Shown: piece by piece, positions 15,060 through 24,804 of the stretch
Layout: each line of letters begins with the position of its first letter
How positions within the stretch are numbered: position 1 is the first letter of the stretch
Assembly: GCA_016859345.1 (NCBI GenBank)
Contig: CM029124.1
Coordinates: forward strand, 11,479,980-11,543,979
From: Istiophorus platypterus
Lineage: Eukaryota; Chordata; Actinopteri; Istiophoriformes; Istiophoridae
Direction of reading: 5' to 3'
Length of the DNA stretch: 64,000 nt
The notes under the pieces: generated by a model
What the model was told of the DNA's origin: nothing
What the model saw: only the letters and a program-made list of their open reading frames with translations
The model's database searches: none
Program-made: the position numbers and the translations under genes

Positions 15060-15610
15060 TAGTTATGTTGATTTAAAGCCATACACTATGGATAATCAAT
15101 TCTGGCTGTGTGAAGTCAATTAAAGACCCATGCACCTACTCTGATTTTTACATATTTCTCTATATTAAAAGGCAATAAGAGTGAAATATTCAGCTAATTT
15201 TGTTTGATTGTCATAAACAAAATCGCTTGTAACAATACATGCTCACTGCCATTATCTTTAGATTTTTTTAATTACATAATTGAATATTTTAAATTATTCA
15301 TAGGGAGTGTTAGTTGTAATTAAAAAAAATATGAATAGGATATTAATATGCGCCTGGTCTTTGCAAAAATCAAATCAGGAGTTGTGAGTGTTTGCTCCTG
15401 CATGAAAATCCCACAACTTTGCACAAGTCAGATCTTTTTTTTTTCCTTTTTTCTTTTTTTTTTAATAACAAATGGAGTGCTTTGTACATTAGATTTACAG
15501 GTGGATGAGATTATCAAATGCAAATGAAATAATGGCATCCAGGTAATGATCATCCAATCAAAAAAGTAGCCCGTACTAATTTTATACATAAACCAGTTAA
15601 CGGCCTCCAC
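15060..15610. promoter_or_regulatory. candidate conserved noncoding block D (POU/homeodomain-rich)
   Basis: It lies just past the inferred end of the znf503 transcript. It contains a perfect octamer ATGCAAAT at 15518-15525, the GGTAATGATCATCCAATCAA region (15542-15561), and repeated TAATTA/AATTAC cores. It is interrupted by a T-rich run (15432-15462). The 15471-15605 half is the densest in motifs. It could be enhancer or distal 3' UTR. Confidence 0.35.
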
Positions 15611-16125
15611 GCGAAAATCCCCCCCTCGTGTAGCAGCAGAGTCTCACTCTCAGCCCACGGCTTTATCATAAATAAATTAAACAAAACAAACAACCAAACA
15701 AAAAATTATAAAGACACACTGGTCGAAAACGCTTGTAAAAATTCTAGTGCAGTACATGTGAAAGCCAGCAAAATTTCCGTCCGTCGTCCGTCTCTCTCTC
15801 GAGGCTGTAAAATTGATTTTTTAAAAAAATATTTTAATTTAACAACTTAAAATATGTAACTTTCCCCATTATTTTAAGAAACCACAGAAAAATCAGTTTT
15901 CAATCAGTTGTTATAACACGTATCTTCTCACATATTTCACAAATTTACTCCTAACGCTGATAAGCAGCAAAGTAGCAGGTAAGTCAACGAGGCTTGTCAA
16001 AAAATGAAAAATAAAAAATAAAATAGAGGATGCATCTCAAATAACTTAGCCACCAAAACCACCCACTGGCTAATTAAATTCTCTCATACAAATTCACTTT
16101 ATAAAGCCCGTTTAACTTTGTGAGC

Positions 16126-16190
16126 GCACACCAACACACACACACACACACACACCAACACACACACAAACACACACACACACACACGCA
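16126..16190. repeat. (CA)n microsatellite
   Basis: Imperfect CA repeat. On the minus strand it is a GT repeat just downstream of the ATTAAA proposed as the znf503 poly(A) signal. Confidence 0.95.
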
Positions 16191-16195
16191 GTTAC

Positions 16196-17032
16196 CTCCC
16201 TCATTCAAGTTGCATTTAATTTAAACTTTATAGTGTGCTCTGATTAAAGTAAACTTTTAAAGCTCCTCGATCATTTGGCACAAATAGAGAGAAGGACAGA
16301 AGGAAAGGAAAGATTGTATGGACAAATAGTCGAAATGTGTCCTCATGTGACAGCAATTAACTGTTAAAAATAAAGTATGACAACCTGGAAAAATGTATAG
16401 GCCTTTTGCGCTGAACTGACCAAATGCGATTTTCTTAACCCCATTAATTCAGCAGACCATTTTTTAAAAAAAAAATGTCAGTGGAAAAAAAAAACAATTA
16501 TTATTTCACAGTGAATAATGTTAACACTTGAGAAAATGAGGCACACGAGGATATGGGACAGAATTGTTTCTTATTTTTTTTTCCAGAATACATACAAAAA
16601 AATACCAATTCTCTTTCCAAGGTGAAGCACCTGAAAAATAACGGCAATTTAAAATGTGGACAATTGTTGAAATTTAAGAAACAAACATGCATTGTAAATT
16701 ATTTTCTTCTCAATGAGACATTAAATAAGAACAAATACAATCATAGCAATTTTCAAATTAACATCGAAATGAAGACCCCTACTTTTAATTAGTACTCTAA
16801 CATGTGTGTGTTTTTTCACTTTACCTATAGAAGTTCATTTTCAACATAATGCACTTTTGAGTTGCTCAAATATTTTCCATTTGCAGCTATTATCGCCTGC
16901 TTTTAAGCCGACATATAAATAAATACAGTTGAAGTCCACGGATCCCGCCCATAAGTTTAGCGCTGTTAATATAAAAGTCTTTATATTTGCATTCTTAGTA
17001 CTATAAACTTCTCAACGTCCGGTTCTCTTTGC
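16196..17032 (-). other. znf503: probable znf503 3' UTR with ATTAAA/GT-rich polyadenylation site
   Basis: Downstream of the TGA on the minus strand the sequence is AT-rich and noncoding. I found no canonical AATAAA (TTTATT on the plus strand) for about 2.5 kb. ATTAAA variants occur at 16784-16789 and 16215-16220. The second is followed on the transcript strand by a long GT repeat (the CA repeat at 16126-16190), which is the usual downstream GU-rich element. Cleavage near 16196-16205 is therefore the best guess and gives a 3' UTR of about 830 nt. The position is inferred; a longer 3' UTR using the ATTAAA at 15833-15838 is possible. Confidence 0.4.
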
Positions 17033-18463
17033 TCACTGGTATCCAAGCGCTGATGCTGTGGTGAGTCTCTGGCCGTACAGTGCATAAGGAGAGTAGTAAG
17101 GGCCGGTGGCTGCGGGGACGGGGACAGGGGCGCCAGGGGTCGGCAGGGGACTTTTGGAGTATGGATGGTAGCGGCTGCTGAGTCCTAACGCGTGATGCGG
17201 GCTCCTTAGAGCCAAAGTCCCGGGGCTCCCGGGGGCTCCTGAGGGGGGCATGTGCATATGGCAAGCCATGGCCGCTGCCGCTGCGCTGGCCAGCGACGAA
17301 GACCCCGGGTAACCGGATATCAACTTCTCGGCCCCGGTAAAAGCAGTGTGTGTCCTCAGGTGATTCAGGAGCTCTTCCGAGCTGGAGAAACGTTTGTCGC
17401 ACGGTCCGTTTGCCGACACCCAATTACAAACATGGGGGAGAGGGTCGTTGGGGAGCATGAAACCATATGGGTAGAGGGGGTGTCCGCTAAACGACGGCGC
17501 CGAGGAATGGACGCCGTGTATGGGGTGTGTCGGGTACATTAGCGGGTAGCTCGACTTGAGGGCGTTAGCGGCCGCTGCGGCTGCAGAGTCGTGAGTGCAG
17601 GAGGCACTGGCTGCGCCCGCTAAGTGACTGGCACAATGGTAACTGAGGCAGTAAGGGTCTCTGCACAGGCTGGCTGACATGATGGAGGGCGGAGAAGCCC
17701 CAGCCAAAGGGCTGGATCCAGCCTTGCTGCAGCCCAGCGAGCTGGCCAGCTGTGCGTTTACCAAGCTCCCTCCGTGGGGCAGGAAGTGCTGAGGGTAACC
17801 GGCGTAGGCCCCGGCCAGGCTGCCGGGGTAGGTCATACCAGCAGGAGGCAGAGGGAAAACCGTCTGCCCCGGTTTGTAAGGAGAAACCGGCGCCACAAGT
17901 CCTGACCCGAGAACGGATGCGGAGGATACAGAAGTTACAGACGAGGACTCCGACGAGGAGGTGGCTTTAGTGCCAGGCGTCGTCTCCTGGTGCTGGTTGA
18001 CCTCCACGTTAATTCCACCACAGCTCACGCTTATCCTGCTGTGGCTAGTGGTGCCAGACCCGTCCGTGGTGCCGTTTTTACTACAATCAGACTCTTTCTT
18101 TTCATCCCTGTCCCCACACTTCCCCTCCGATGGCATGGGGGAGGCCGAAGTGCTGGAGTTGGGGCTGCCTGTCCGCGGCGTAAACGGCTGGCAGGTGGCG
18201 CTCGGCACTCGGAAACCAGACTTCTCTCCGCCCGAGACGCCCGAAGACGAGTCCTTCTTATCTGAAGGTTTAGAATAAGGTTTGAAGCTCGATTTGTCAT
18301 CCACACCGATGTCACTCAGTTTCAAAGGACCGGATTTAGATTCCTTCTCACTAGATCCATTTGGTGTTACGGAGGATAATTTGGAGGAGGGTGGTGGGTC
18401 CGGTTTGCCGATTTGAGAGCAGGTCTGCGCTAGCAGAGCCAGCGGACTTTTCTTGGCATCTAG
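17033..18463 (-). CDS. znf503: znf503 coding exon 2 (Nlz2/NET-family zinc-finger repressor, C-terminal 476 residues)
   Basis: This exon encodes residues 86-561 and ends in TGA at 17033-17035. The acceptor is a pyrimidine tract then TTGCAG (minus strand, AG at 18464-18465), and translation enters in phase 0 at LDAKKSPLALLAQ. Landmarks of NET/Nlz proteins appear in order: an Sp-like motif SPLALLAQTCSQIG (about 91-104), a Groucho-type FKPY motif (145-148), a long Ser/Thr-rich linker, a buttonhead-box-like CRDPYCLSYHC (352-362), and a single atypical C2H2 finger with Cys431, Cys440, His453 and His457 (CX8C spacing). The C-terminus is YSPYALYGQRLTTASALGYQ. The LTTASALGYQ ending points to ZNF503 rather than ZNF703, which as I recall differs there. 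From family knowledge these are nuclear corepressors that act with Groucho/HDAC in hindbrain, eye and limb development and probably do not bind DNA directly. The total of 561 residues is shorter than the mammalian protein, mainly because Gly/Ala runs are fewer. The long plus-strand frames here are shadows. Confidence 0.97.
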   Translation of the reverse strand, partial: LDAKKSPLALLAQTCSQIGKPDPPPSSKLSSVTPNGSSEKESKSGPLKLSDIGVDDKSSFKPYSKPSDKKDSSSGVSGGEKSGFRVPSATCQPFTPRTGSPNSSTSASPMPSEGKCGDRDEKKESDCSKNGTTDGSGTTSHSRISVSCGGINVEVNQHQETTPGTKATSSSESSSVTSVSSASVLGSGLVAPVSPYKPGQTVFPLPPAGMTYPGSLAGAYAGYPQHFLPHGGSLVNAQLASSLGCSKAGSSPLAGASPPSIMSASLCRDPYCLSYHCASHLAGAASASCTHDSAAAAAANALKSSYPLMYPTHPIHGVHSSAPSFSGHPLYPYGFMLPNDPLPHVCNWVSANGPCDKRFSSSEELLNHLRTHTAFTGAEKLISGYPGSSSLASAAAAAMACHMHMPPSGAPGSPGTLALRSPHHALGLSSRYHPYSKSPLPTPGAPVPVPAATGPYYSPYALYGQRLTTASALGYQ

Positions 18464-18880
18464 CTGCAAGAAAAAGGAGAGAGGGGGATAGAGAGAGTGA
18501 TTAACTAGATATTGATAAATGTTTTTAAAACGCACGTCGACCGCTTTCTTATGTGATCAAAATCTCCAGCCTGAGAAAGTGCCGTCCAATATGGATATTT
18601 CCTGACGTTTCCAAGCGGAAATGTATAGGCTATGGAGTAATTACGCACGGCTCGACCGTTAAAAAAGCCCCAAAGAAAAAACAAAAAGAAAGAAGAAAAC
18701 TGATTATAGAAACAAACTACGAGGCTTTATACTACACACAACCCCGGAATCGAAGTTAGGCAGCATTTATCGCGGGATTACAGCAATAGGCTGCCAAAAC
18801 GGTGTCAGACGATACAACAACAACCGAAACGCATAACATTCTTATTACACTGACACGAGTATTCAAAATGTTCTCCTTAC
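18464..18880 (-). other. znf503: znf503 intron 1 (417 bp, GT-AG)
   Basis: The minus-strand donor is GTAAGG and the acceptor is a C/T-rich stretch ending TTGCAG, between two phase-0 exon ends. The intron is AT-richer than either exon and contains an A-rich run near 18661-18700. It holds nothing gene-like of its own. A two-exon structure with one short intron fits the known ZNF503/ZNF703 architecture. Confidence 0.9.
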
Positions 18881-19135
18881 CTCGATGGGACTGACCGGGG
18901 TAGAAGGCAAAGGCTGCAGATACTCCGGGTGCAAAATGTGTCCCGACCGTGCGGTGAGCATTTTCAAAACCTTGATGGGAAGTCGGTTCGCTTGCCGTAG
19001 TGGATCAGACGGAGGTGCGGAGTGGAGAAAGGGCTTGTTGATGCTCGCCGAGCTGCTATTCCGAGAACCGCTGCTTTCCCAGGCTACACAGATATCACTA
19101 TTTTTCAGGGCAGACGCCGAGGGCGACGTGATCAT
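18881..19135 (-). CDS. znf503: znf503 coding exon 1 (N-terminal 85 residues)
   Basis: On the minus strand the ATG is at 19135-19133 and reads MITSPSASALKNSD. The exon continues into the NET-family conserved block PPSDPLRQANRLPIKVLKML, then TARSGHILHPEYLQPLPSTP and VSPIE. The donor is GAG|GTAAGG at 18881/18880. The exon is 255 nt (85 codons), so the junction to exon 2 is phase 0, and the joined VSPIE-LDAKKSPLALL is the contiguous family sequence. I chose this start because the short Ser-rich opening resembles known ZNF503 N-termini and because G at -3 gives an acceptable initiation context. The same frame stays open upstream to another ATG at 19480-19478. That extension is dominated by Ser/Phe runs encoded by a CT/TTC tract and looks like 5' UTR. 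The exon ends in good splice consensus; a stop-free read-through into the intron adds only VRRTF. Confidence 0.95.
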
Positions 19136-19700
19136 GTCCCAATTGTCAAGAAATGAAACGGAGACGCTCTCATCAGATTCATTAAGGAAATCAAAAAAAA
19201 AAGCGTCGAGACTCTCTCTCTCTCTCGGGATGGAAGAAGAGGAAGAAAAAAAAAAAAAAGGAAAAACCAAAAAAAAAAAAAAAAAAAAAGAAGAAGAAGA
19301 AGAATGGTAAAACGGTTCGATATTAGGGTAAATCCTGGTTGGTGGAAGGATCGAGGCGCGGCGGCTGGAGGGAGACCGTGCGAGGCTATCGCAGATCCGC
19401 GGCTGCGTCTTGCACCATGAGCGCTGCGCCTCGTGTGCGTCTGTCTGCAGCTCCTCGCCCTGGACTCCCGGAGAACGCACTGCTCGAAACGTTCACTTCA
19501 AAAGCAGCTGAATTAGTCCGGGATTAAAGCCTTTGCCGCCTTCCAATCAAATGGGACCCTGAGGTGATTGGAGGGTCAAGGGGATGTGACGTTCTCCTCT
19601 TTGGAAGCGCCTCTGTTTTGACAGCTCGGGGGAGGAGATAGGCTTTAATAGTTTGGTTACCGTCAACGCTCGCGTTATTTCGGATGTTGGGCTACGGGCT
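19136..19700 (-). promoter_or_regulatory. znf503: znf503 5' UTR and proximal promoter region
   Basis: The region is moderately CpG-rich upstream of the start codon. On the transcript strand the 5' UTR would contain a CT run (19211-19226 region), T runs and TTC repeats (complement of 19230-19305). Further upstream are inverted CCAAT motifs (ATTGG at about 19567-19571, and CCAAT on the plus strand at about 19542) and a TATTAAA-like sequence near 19643-19649. A start site between about 19320 and 19620 would fit. The exact start cannot be read from sequence. Confidence 0.45.
19209..19305. repeat. CT / poly-A / (AAG)n compound tract in znf503 5' UTR region
   Basis: A CT repeat, two long A runs (19246-19259 and about 19269-19289) and five AAG units. 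On the transcript strand the A and AAG parts are pyrimidines and encode the Ser/Phe runs of the spurious N-terminal extension. Confidence 0.95.
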
Positions 19701-20359
19701 CTGATGAATGCTAAATGGATACTAAATGTAATATATTATTATCTAATAATAGTATCATGGATGAACATGCAACCCCCAATCTTAAAAATTACAAGGACGC
19801 AATTTACTCACTTTAAGACTTTCGAGATATGATCGAGTTGTGTGTGTGGACGCCGAGTAAAACGACATTCTTGTTTATCCACCCGGGTAGAGGCAAGTCA
19901 TGGTTTTTTTTTTTCGTTAAATAAGCCATTACTTTTCACCCGAGTCCGGTATTAAGCGAAGTATGAGACGATGGCACGGTCCTGGTGCTGTTTTCTGTGC
20001 TTACTGTCACATATAACATACGATCATTGCTTCATTCCAATTAAAATTGCTACGAAGATACTTACTTCTATCGTTTATGGGTGGAAATGTGTCATTTAGT
20101 ACTCCGTCGTTTATAATCGTTTTAATTGTTATTCTCCAACGGTGCGTAACCGGGTAGACTCTCGGTGTGTGCGCAAAGTACGCACAGCCACTACTGGGAC
20201 TTTTTTTTTTTTTAACTCCACTGGCAAACATAAAACCAACCACTTCAGCTTGAATTCCCTTAACAGACAAGCGTTGACAGGAATAGACCAATGTAGTGAT
20301 GGAGGGATGTGAATGTCACATGTTTTCAGTATAATATACACCGCCCTTCTATTTCTATC

Positions 20360-20475
20360 TCCACCCCTCCGTCAAGTGTCAATTCTGCTCCACCGCAATC
20401 AATCAGTTATTTGTCAGACGCTGTCAATCCGCCGCTTGATTTATGTCAGCTATTGTGGCTGATTACATGCCAGTG
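20360..20475. promoter_or_regulatory. candidate znf503 upstream element E (PBX/MEIS-like sites)
   Basis: A compact block with CAATCAATCAG, GTCAGACGCTGTCAATC, TTGATTTATG and GCTGATTACATG. Repeated TGTCA/ATCAAT/TGATT cores resemble PBX-MEIS-HOX sites, which would fit hindbrain expression of nlz genes. Inference only. Confidence 0.33.
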
Positions 20476-21119
20476 TGACTGCGGGGAAAAGAACAAATGG
20501 GGAGAGAGAGACATTCTGGAAGAGACACCAAGTTTTCAGAGGAAATGAACCGAGTCTCGTGTTAAGATTTAATTTTTTAAGACGCGTCGGCAACAGCTGA
20601 CATCCCCGATCCGGCCCAGGCAATGTGGGAGATCGGAGAGCTGTGGCTCCAACTAAATACACACTCTGTGTGTTATTAAACAAAGTCTGTAACTTTTGGA
20701 GTCCCTCATCAGACACCTCGGATGTGGCACACATGACGAAACTGTAATAACCGGCAGACAGACCAGCTCACATGTTCCACCGAGAGGCTGTTAGTGCTTA
20801 GAAGGTGCTAAAGTGCTCTTGCTATAATCGGCCGTTTATGGTGTTAACAAGAAGCCTTAGTAAAAACACCGGTGCCACGAAAAAAAAAATAAAAACCAAA
20901 ACATGTCATTAAGAAATTAAAGAAATAATAATAATAATAAACATATTTCGGTGATTAAAAAACGTAAAGTTAAAAGGGCAAATTAATAATTCATATTTTC
21001 ATTAACTACAATATTTGATCCAGCCCTGTCCTTTCGAAATAAGTTAGTTTAAACAATCGTCGAGAGCAAACATTCATTCAAAAAAAATTTACAAAGTGTA
21101 ACCATCCCGTGAAACAACC

Positions 21120-21310
21120 AGGCTCGTTCAAAAACAGAGCCCTGTCCATTTTGGGCTAAACGCATCTGCCATTGTGTTGTTAAGACCTGTCATCTGCCTC
21201 GGGCACACTGTCATCTGCAACAAGAATAACAAAGACGGGGAACAAAAAAGAAACCCAGACATGTTATATTGATGTCAGCTCGATTTTATTTACATACAAT
21301 GAAAATGATT
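21120..21310. promoter_or_regulatory. candidate conserved noncoding block F
   Basis: Non-repetitive DNA with repeated CATCTGCC/GTCATCTGC motifs (about 21165-21220) and a TGATGTCAGC site. Composition is balanced and there is no coding signature. Proposed as enhancer-like sequence. Confidence 0.28.
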
Positions 21311-21399
21311 CATTTTCTTTAAGAGGTTAGGAAAGCGGACCGGGAGAGAGAAAAGAAGAGAAATGGTCTGTCAGGGCCGTTGAGAAAAGAAGTTTAAGA

Positions 21400-21625
21400 A
21401 ATGCCTTGAACTATTCACCGCTGAGATGGCTAATCAGTATTGAGGCTCCGGGGCAATCGGGCAGCTTTTCAATGCGATTTTCCTTTCATCTCAATCGGGA
21501 TGGAGGCGCTCAATTAAAAGCCTATCAGTTTGTAAGTAAATCAACGCCTATCAAGGTTGTCACATCAAACAAAACGATTATTATTGCAACCCGCCTCTGC
21601 CATTAATCTCTTTCTGTGGTAATCT
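21400..21625. promoter_or_regulatory. candidate conserved noncoding block G (strongest near znf503)
   Basis: About 225 bases of balanced, repeat-free sequence with many homeodomain/PBX-like cores (GGCTAATCAG, CGCTCAATTAAAAG, AAATCAACG, GCCATTAATC) and a GCAATCGGG/CTCAATCGGG pair. Short frames across it are not protein-like. It has the look of an ultraconserved element. Confidence 0.38.
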
Positions 21626-21712
21626 GCCTGACAGGTCAACTTGGAGAGCAAGAAAACCTGGAGTGGACAGCACAAGGGGGCAAAAATATGGGGCCCCTGA
21701 AAAAAAATTAAA

Positions 21713-21716
<4 letters not shown>

Positions 21717-21745
<29 letters not shown>
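21717..21745. repeat. (AT)n microsatellite
   Basis: About 14 uninterrupted AT units; self-complementary. Confidence 0.95.
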
Positions 21746-21748
<3 letters not shown>

Positions 21749-22299
21749 GGACTAACTAAAAGCACGCAGTGTGTTGGACTCCATCATCTGCCGCAAATAT
21801 AATGTAGGGAGAAGGCTACAGTGGGTAAAATGAAATAAAGCAAATATATTTTTTTTTTATCCACATGATAAAAAGCAGACTATACGGAAACATTTCACAA
21901 ATAAATCTACTGCACAAGAGTAAAAACACATTTTTCAGCAAACCGAAAAAAAAAAAAAAGACTGGTTTCACCTCATAGTTGAGACCTTGAATCTTCACAG
22001 ACGCCTTATCTTATATAGGCCTGCACCGGCCGGCATGACTTACAGCCCTGTGGGGTGTGTATGAATAAATAAAAACAAGCAATACTTGATTTCTTTATGA
22101 AGACATAAGTCATCGTTTTGAGACGACGTGTAGTCTAAATAAACGGCAACTCCAGGAAAAAAAAGCCAATAGTTCTTCTCATGGTTTTGATGGGAGAGTT
22201 GGTAAGAAAGTCCAAATGAGCGGAACACTGAGCCTCCAAATGTTCTCAGCGGTTTTTTTTTCCTCTGGCAAAAAAAAAAAAAGTGTAAAGGGGGGGGGG

Positions 22300-22500
22300 C
22301 GTTTCACAATATGCAAAGATGTGTGATTGATAACAGGCTTGCTGTTTTCTGCAAGGGCTGTCAGTCCGTGACACAATATGTGAGTTATTAGGGCAAAGAA
22401 GGGCAACCATAAATTTTCACTGTCAGGCGAAATCCCTCTTTATTGTCCGTATGACGAATGGGCTTCTGCACCAGACACCAAAATACTCGGCATTCCCCTT
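22300..22500. promoter_or_regulatory. candidate conserved noncoding block H
   Basis: Complex DNA following the A and G runs at 22270-22300. It contains GTGATTGATAACAGG, a duplicated CACAATATG (about 22306 and 22371) and a TTTATTGTCC Sox-like site. No coding frame fits. Confidence 0.28.
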
Positions 22501-23253
22501 AAATGGGAACACATTTTTTTTTTTGAGACCATAATTCACGATATTTAAATAGAAAGTTTTAATATCCCTATATATATTTCATAACACTGACATGTTTATG
22601 AATAACTCTGTACATGCAAATACAACTATTTACATCTAGTGAGGATAAATATGTTGGACTTGCAGGATTACTGTGGGCTATATATGCTGGGCCGACTTTT
22701 TGCTTTGCCAAGAGGAAGATCAAATTTCAATCTCTTAGTTAATTTATATAGCTATATAAAATTGAAAATATACAATTAATCAACTTTTCTAAAGGCAGAC
22801 CCTCACTTTTTACCCATATTTAAGATTTAAAAAACACATTTTTCTTACCCCTAATCTGTTTTGAGGCTATTCTTAATGTTAACATAAAGTCATTCATTTT
22901 GTTTTAGTCCATTTCCACTCTATTGTTTACTTTGAGGAGATATTTCAGCCATAACCGAAAGACTGCATTTTTTTTTTTTTTTTAAACAGACGCACATAGT
23001 CTCCAAGTCACAGACGGAGAGAAAAGAAGACGCGGGCTGCGCAGGAGGGTGTTAAAAATCATTCGAACACATGCACGAAGTAGGAAAAAACATTTTCCTT
23101 AAACTCCAACAGAGGAAGGACGGGTTTACAGGAAAGGTCCGTGGCTTGACATTACCTGGAAGCATTGCCTACTAAGCTCCGGTGCAAAACGCGAGAGAGG
23201 GAAAAGGATTAAAAAAAATAACAAAAACAAAAAACAAACAAAAAAAACACCGT

Positions 23254-23277
23254 AACAACATTAACAACAACAACAAC
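23254..23277. repeat. (AAC)n repeat
   Basis: AAC units with one interruption, at the left edge of the orphan CpG-rich region. Confidence 0.85.
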
Positions 23278-23339
23278 GTAGTCCTCGTGTCTAATAAAAG
23301 CCTACTGTGCGTTACTGAAACACAACAACCGCTAATTGC

Positions 23340-23637
23340 GTTGTTAAAAAATATTGAGGCACCGCGAGCGGCGCAGCGGAGACCGGGAGCCACGCGGACG
23401 CTCCCTCGCTCTCGCTCTCGCGCTCTCTCTCTCTCTCTATCCGGGCTGGGAGAGAGCGCGAGCTGTTCCGCGTGTGGGAGGTCCCGCGCACGTCACGTGA
23501 CACGCAGCGAGCCTCCTCATCCTCCCAAACTTTCCGGATTTTCGCTCATCTGAGTGCCACCGTCGGCCCGGGGTGTGCAGGTTTGGCCCCCCGCACTTCG
23601 CCAAAAGTAGCACGGCAGCTCGGAGAGGGATAAACAT

Positions 23638-23668
<31 letters not shown>

Positions 23669-23675
23669 ATATAGT
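23340..23675. promoter_or_regulatory. orphan CpG-rich region with GTCACGTGAC palindrome
   Basis: A CpG-dense block isolated in AT-rich DNA, containing CT/TCG runs (23405-23440), a perfect GTCACGTGAC at 23492-23501 (USF/MYC/TFE-type) and a GCT repeat at its right edge. It lies about 4.2 kb upstream of the znf503 ATG and 3.0 kb upstream of the lrmda ATG, and I can assign no coding exon to it. It could be an alternative promoter of either gene, a noncoding-RNA promoter (antisense RNAs are known beside human ZNF503) or a CpG-rich enhancer. Direction cannot be told. Confidence 0.45.
23639..23668 (+). repeat. (GCT)10 trinucleotide repeat
   Basis: Ten exact GCT units follow an ATG at 23636-23638 with A at -3 and G at +4. 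The frame would encode Met-Ala10-Ile and then TAG at 23672-23674. It is most likely a microsatellite or an upstream ORF in a transcript leader, not a gene. Confidence 0.9.
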
Positions 23676-24804
23676 GTTTGGCTGCAGTGTCTGCCTGGAT
23701 GCACGCTTTTACAATACAGTGACATTTTAAAAAAAATGAATGAAAGGACGGATGCAGTGGTTTTTAGTGACCAAAGTCTACACTTCAGGCTTTAAAAAGT
23801 ATTTATACTCTTGTCAATATCAGGTTTTATTTAATCGTCACACCAAGGCCATAGTTGTGGATTGCTTTTCACCAAATGCACATTACTTGATATCTGTCAT
23901 AATTAAATATCTGTGACAGGTTTGCATAATCCTGTGTTGTGGGTGGGGACGGTAATACCCAATGCATCATCTTCAATACTGAAAGTAAAATTAAAGTCGA
24001 TGGGCAGGGTGTTAAACAGGTATTAGACCCGATTGAGAATCAAGCAGACAAATATACAAGAAACAGACAAATCACTGTTTATGCAAAACTACTGTCTCAC
24101 GGTGCAAAGTGTTCTTAGCTGAACCATAAAGCTACACAAAGTTATTAGCCTATGTGAAATAAACTTGAGCAATATGGTTATTATGAAGCTGTGAAGGTTT
24201 GTTTACATTCATATTCCTAGTAGAGACTGGAGTAAAAGAAATATACACGTTTGTATTCGAAAAGTCACACTTCTGACATCAGCTTAGTGTATAAAAGGAA
24301 AGTTGTGCATATAGTTTTCATATTTTTCTTTTATTTCAAAAGTTGAATAAAACAGTACTGTCACCACCTCTCATTCAAACCCTTCATAAATGAAGATTTG
24401 TTTGGCTTCTTTGATATTCTGCGGCATCGGGGTCAAAATCTGAGTAGTGAGATAAGTTAGAGTCTAATAAATGTGATAATGCTTCAATTTCAATTTTTCC
24501 ATTCTTTTTAGCCCATGTAAGTAAATTAAGGATCACCCACTGCCATTATATCTTCATCCAGTTATCTCTAAAGTCATAAATTTAGAGATACATAATCCAT
24601 TTGAACTCAGGTCATTAGAATTTTTTTCCCTCACATACAGACATACAGATACATGGTATTATTAACAAAATTTACAATCAGGGAGAAGACTGGTCACAAA
24701 AACCCAGACTATACTAAAAAACTACTATAATCTTAGGAGACCAAGACACACATGTTGGAGCAAGATTGTAGAGAGTGCACACTGTTTCTGTAAATATACA
24801 GGTG

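Larger units (their letters stand above)
1..16195. other. gene desert downstream of znf503
   Basis: There is no supportable gene on either strand. Open frames are all short, begin at arbitrary ATGs and lack family-like sequence. The interval holds candidate regulatory blocks (listed separately), a hAT-like transposon end near 5980, simple repeats and T/A runs (e.g. 3119-3142, 5741-5755). Between these blocks (about 661-2480, 3750-5970, 7100-12580, 12900-14640) I see only unremarkable AT-rich DNA. Confidence 0.75.
19701..23339. other. znf503 upstream intergenic interval, no gene seen
   Basis: Noncoding DNA with several compact blocks that look constrained (20360-20475, 21120-21310, 21400-21625, 22300-22500), an AT repeat (21717-21745) and A/G mononucleotide runs (22270-22300). 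No exon signature was found on either strand. Confidence 0.65.

Noticed and set aside
17001..17423. 140-codon minus-strand frame over the znf503 stop region
   Set aside because: It is an alternate frame of znf503 exon 2, whose main frame carries the conserved zinc finger and C-terminus.
17252..18278. Several plus-strand frames of 70-105 codons opposite znf503
   Set aside because: They are antisense shadows of a GC-rich, Ser/Ala/Pro-rich coding exon; they have no splice logic or family similarity.
18885..19310. 141-codon plus-strand frame opposite znf503 exon 1
   Set aside because: It is antisense to the conserved exon and ends in Lys/Glu runs encoded by the A/AAG tract.
19643..19649. TATTAAA on the minus strand as a definite znf503 TATA box
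   Set aside because: Possible, but CpG-rich developmental promoters often lack TATA and the distance to a start site is unknown; kept only as part of the promoter region.
23636..23674. ATG followed by ten Ala codons
   Set aside because: Twelve codons of pure microsatellite; at most an upstream ORF, not a gene.
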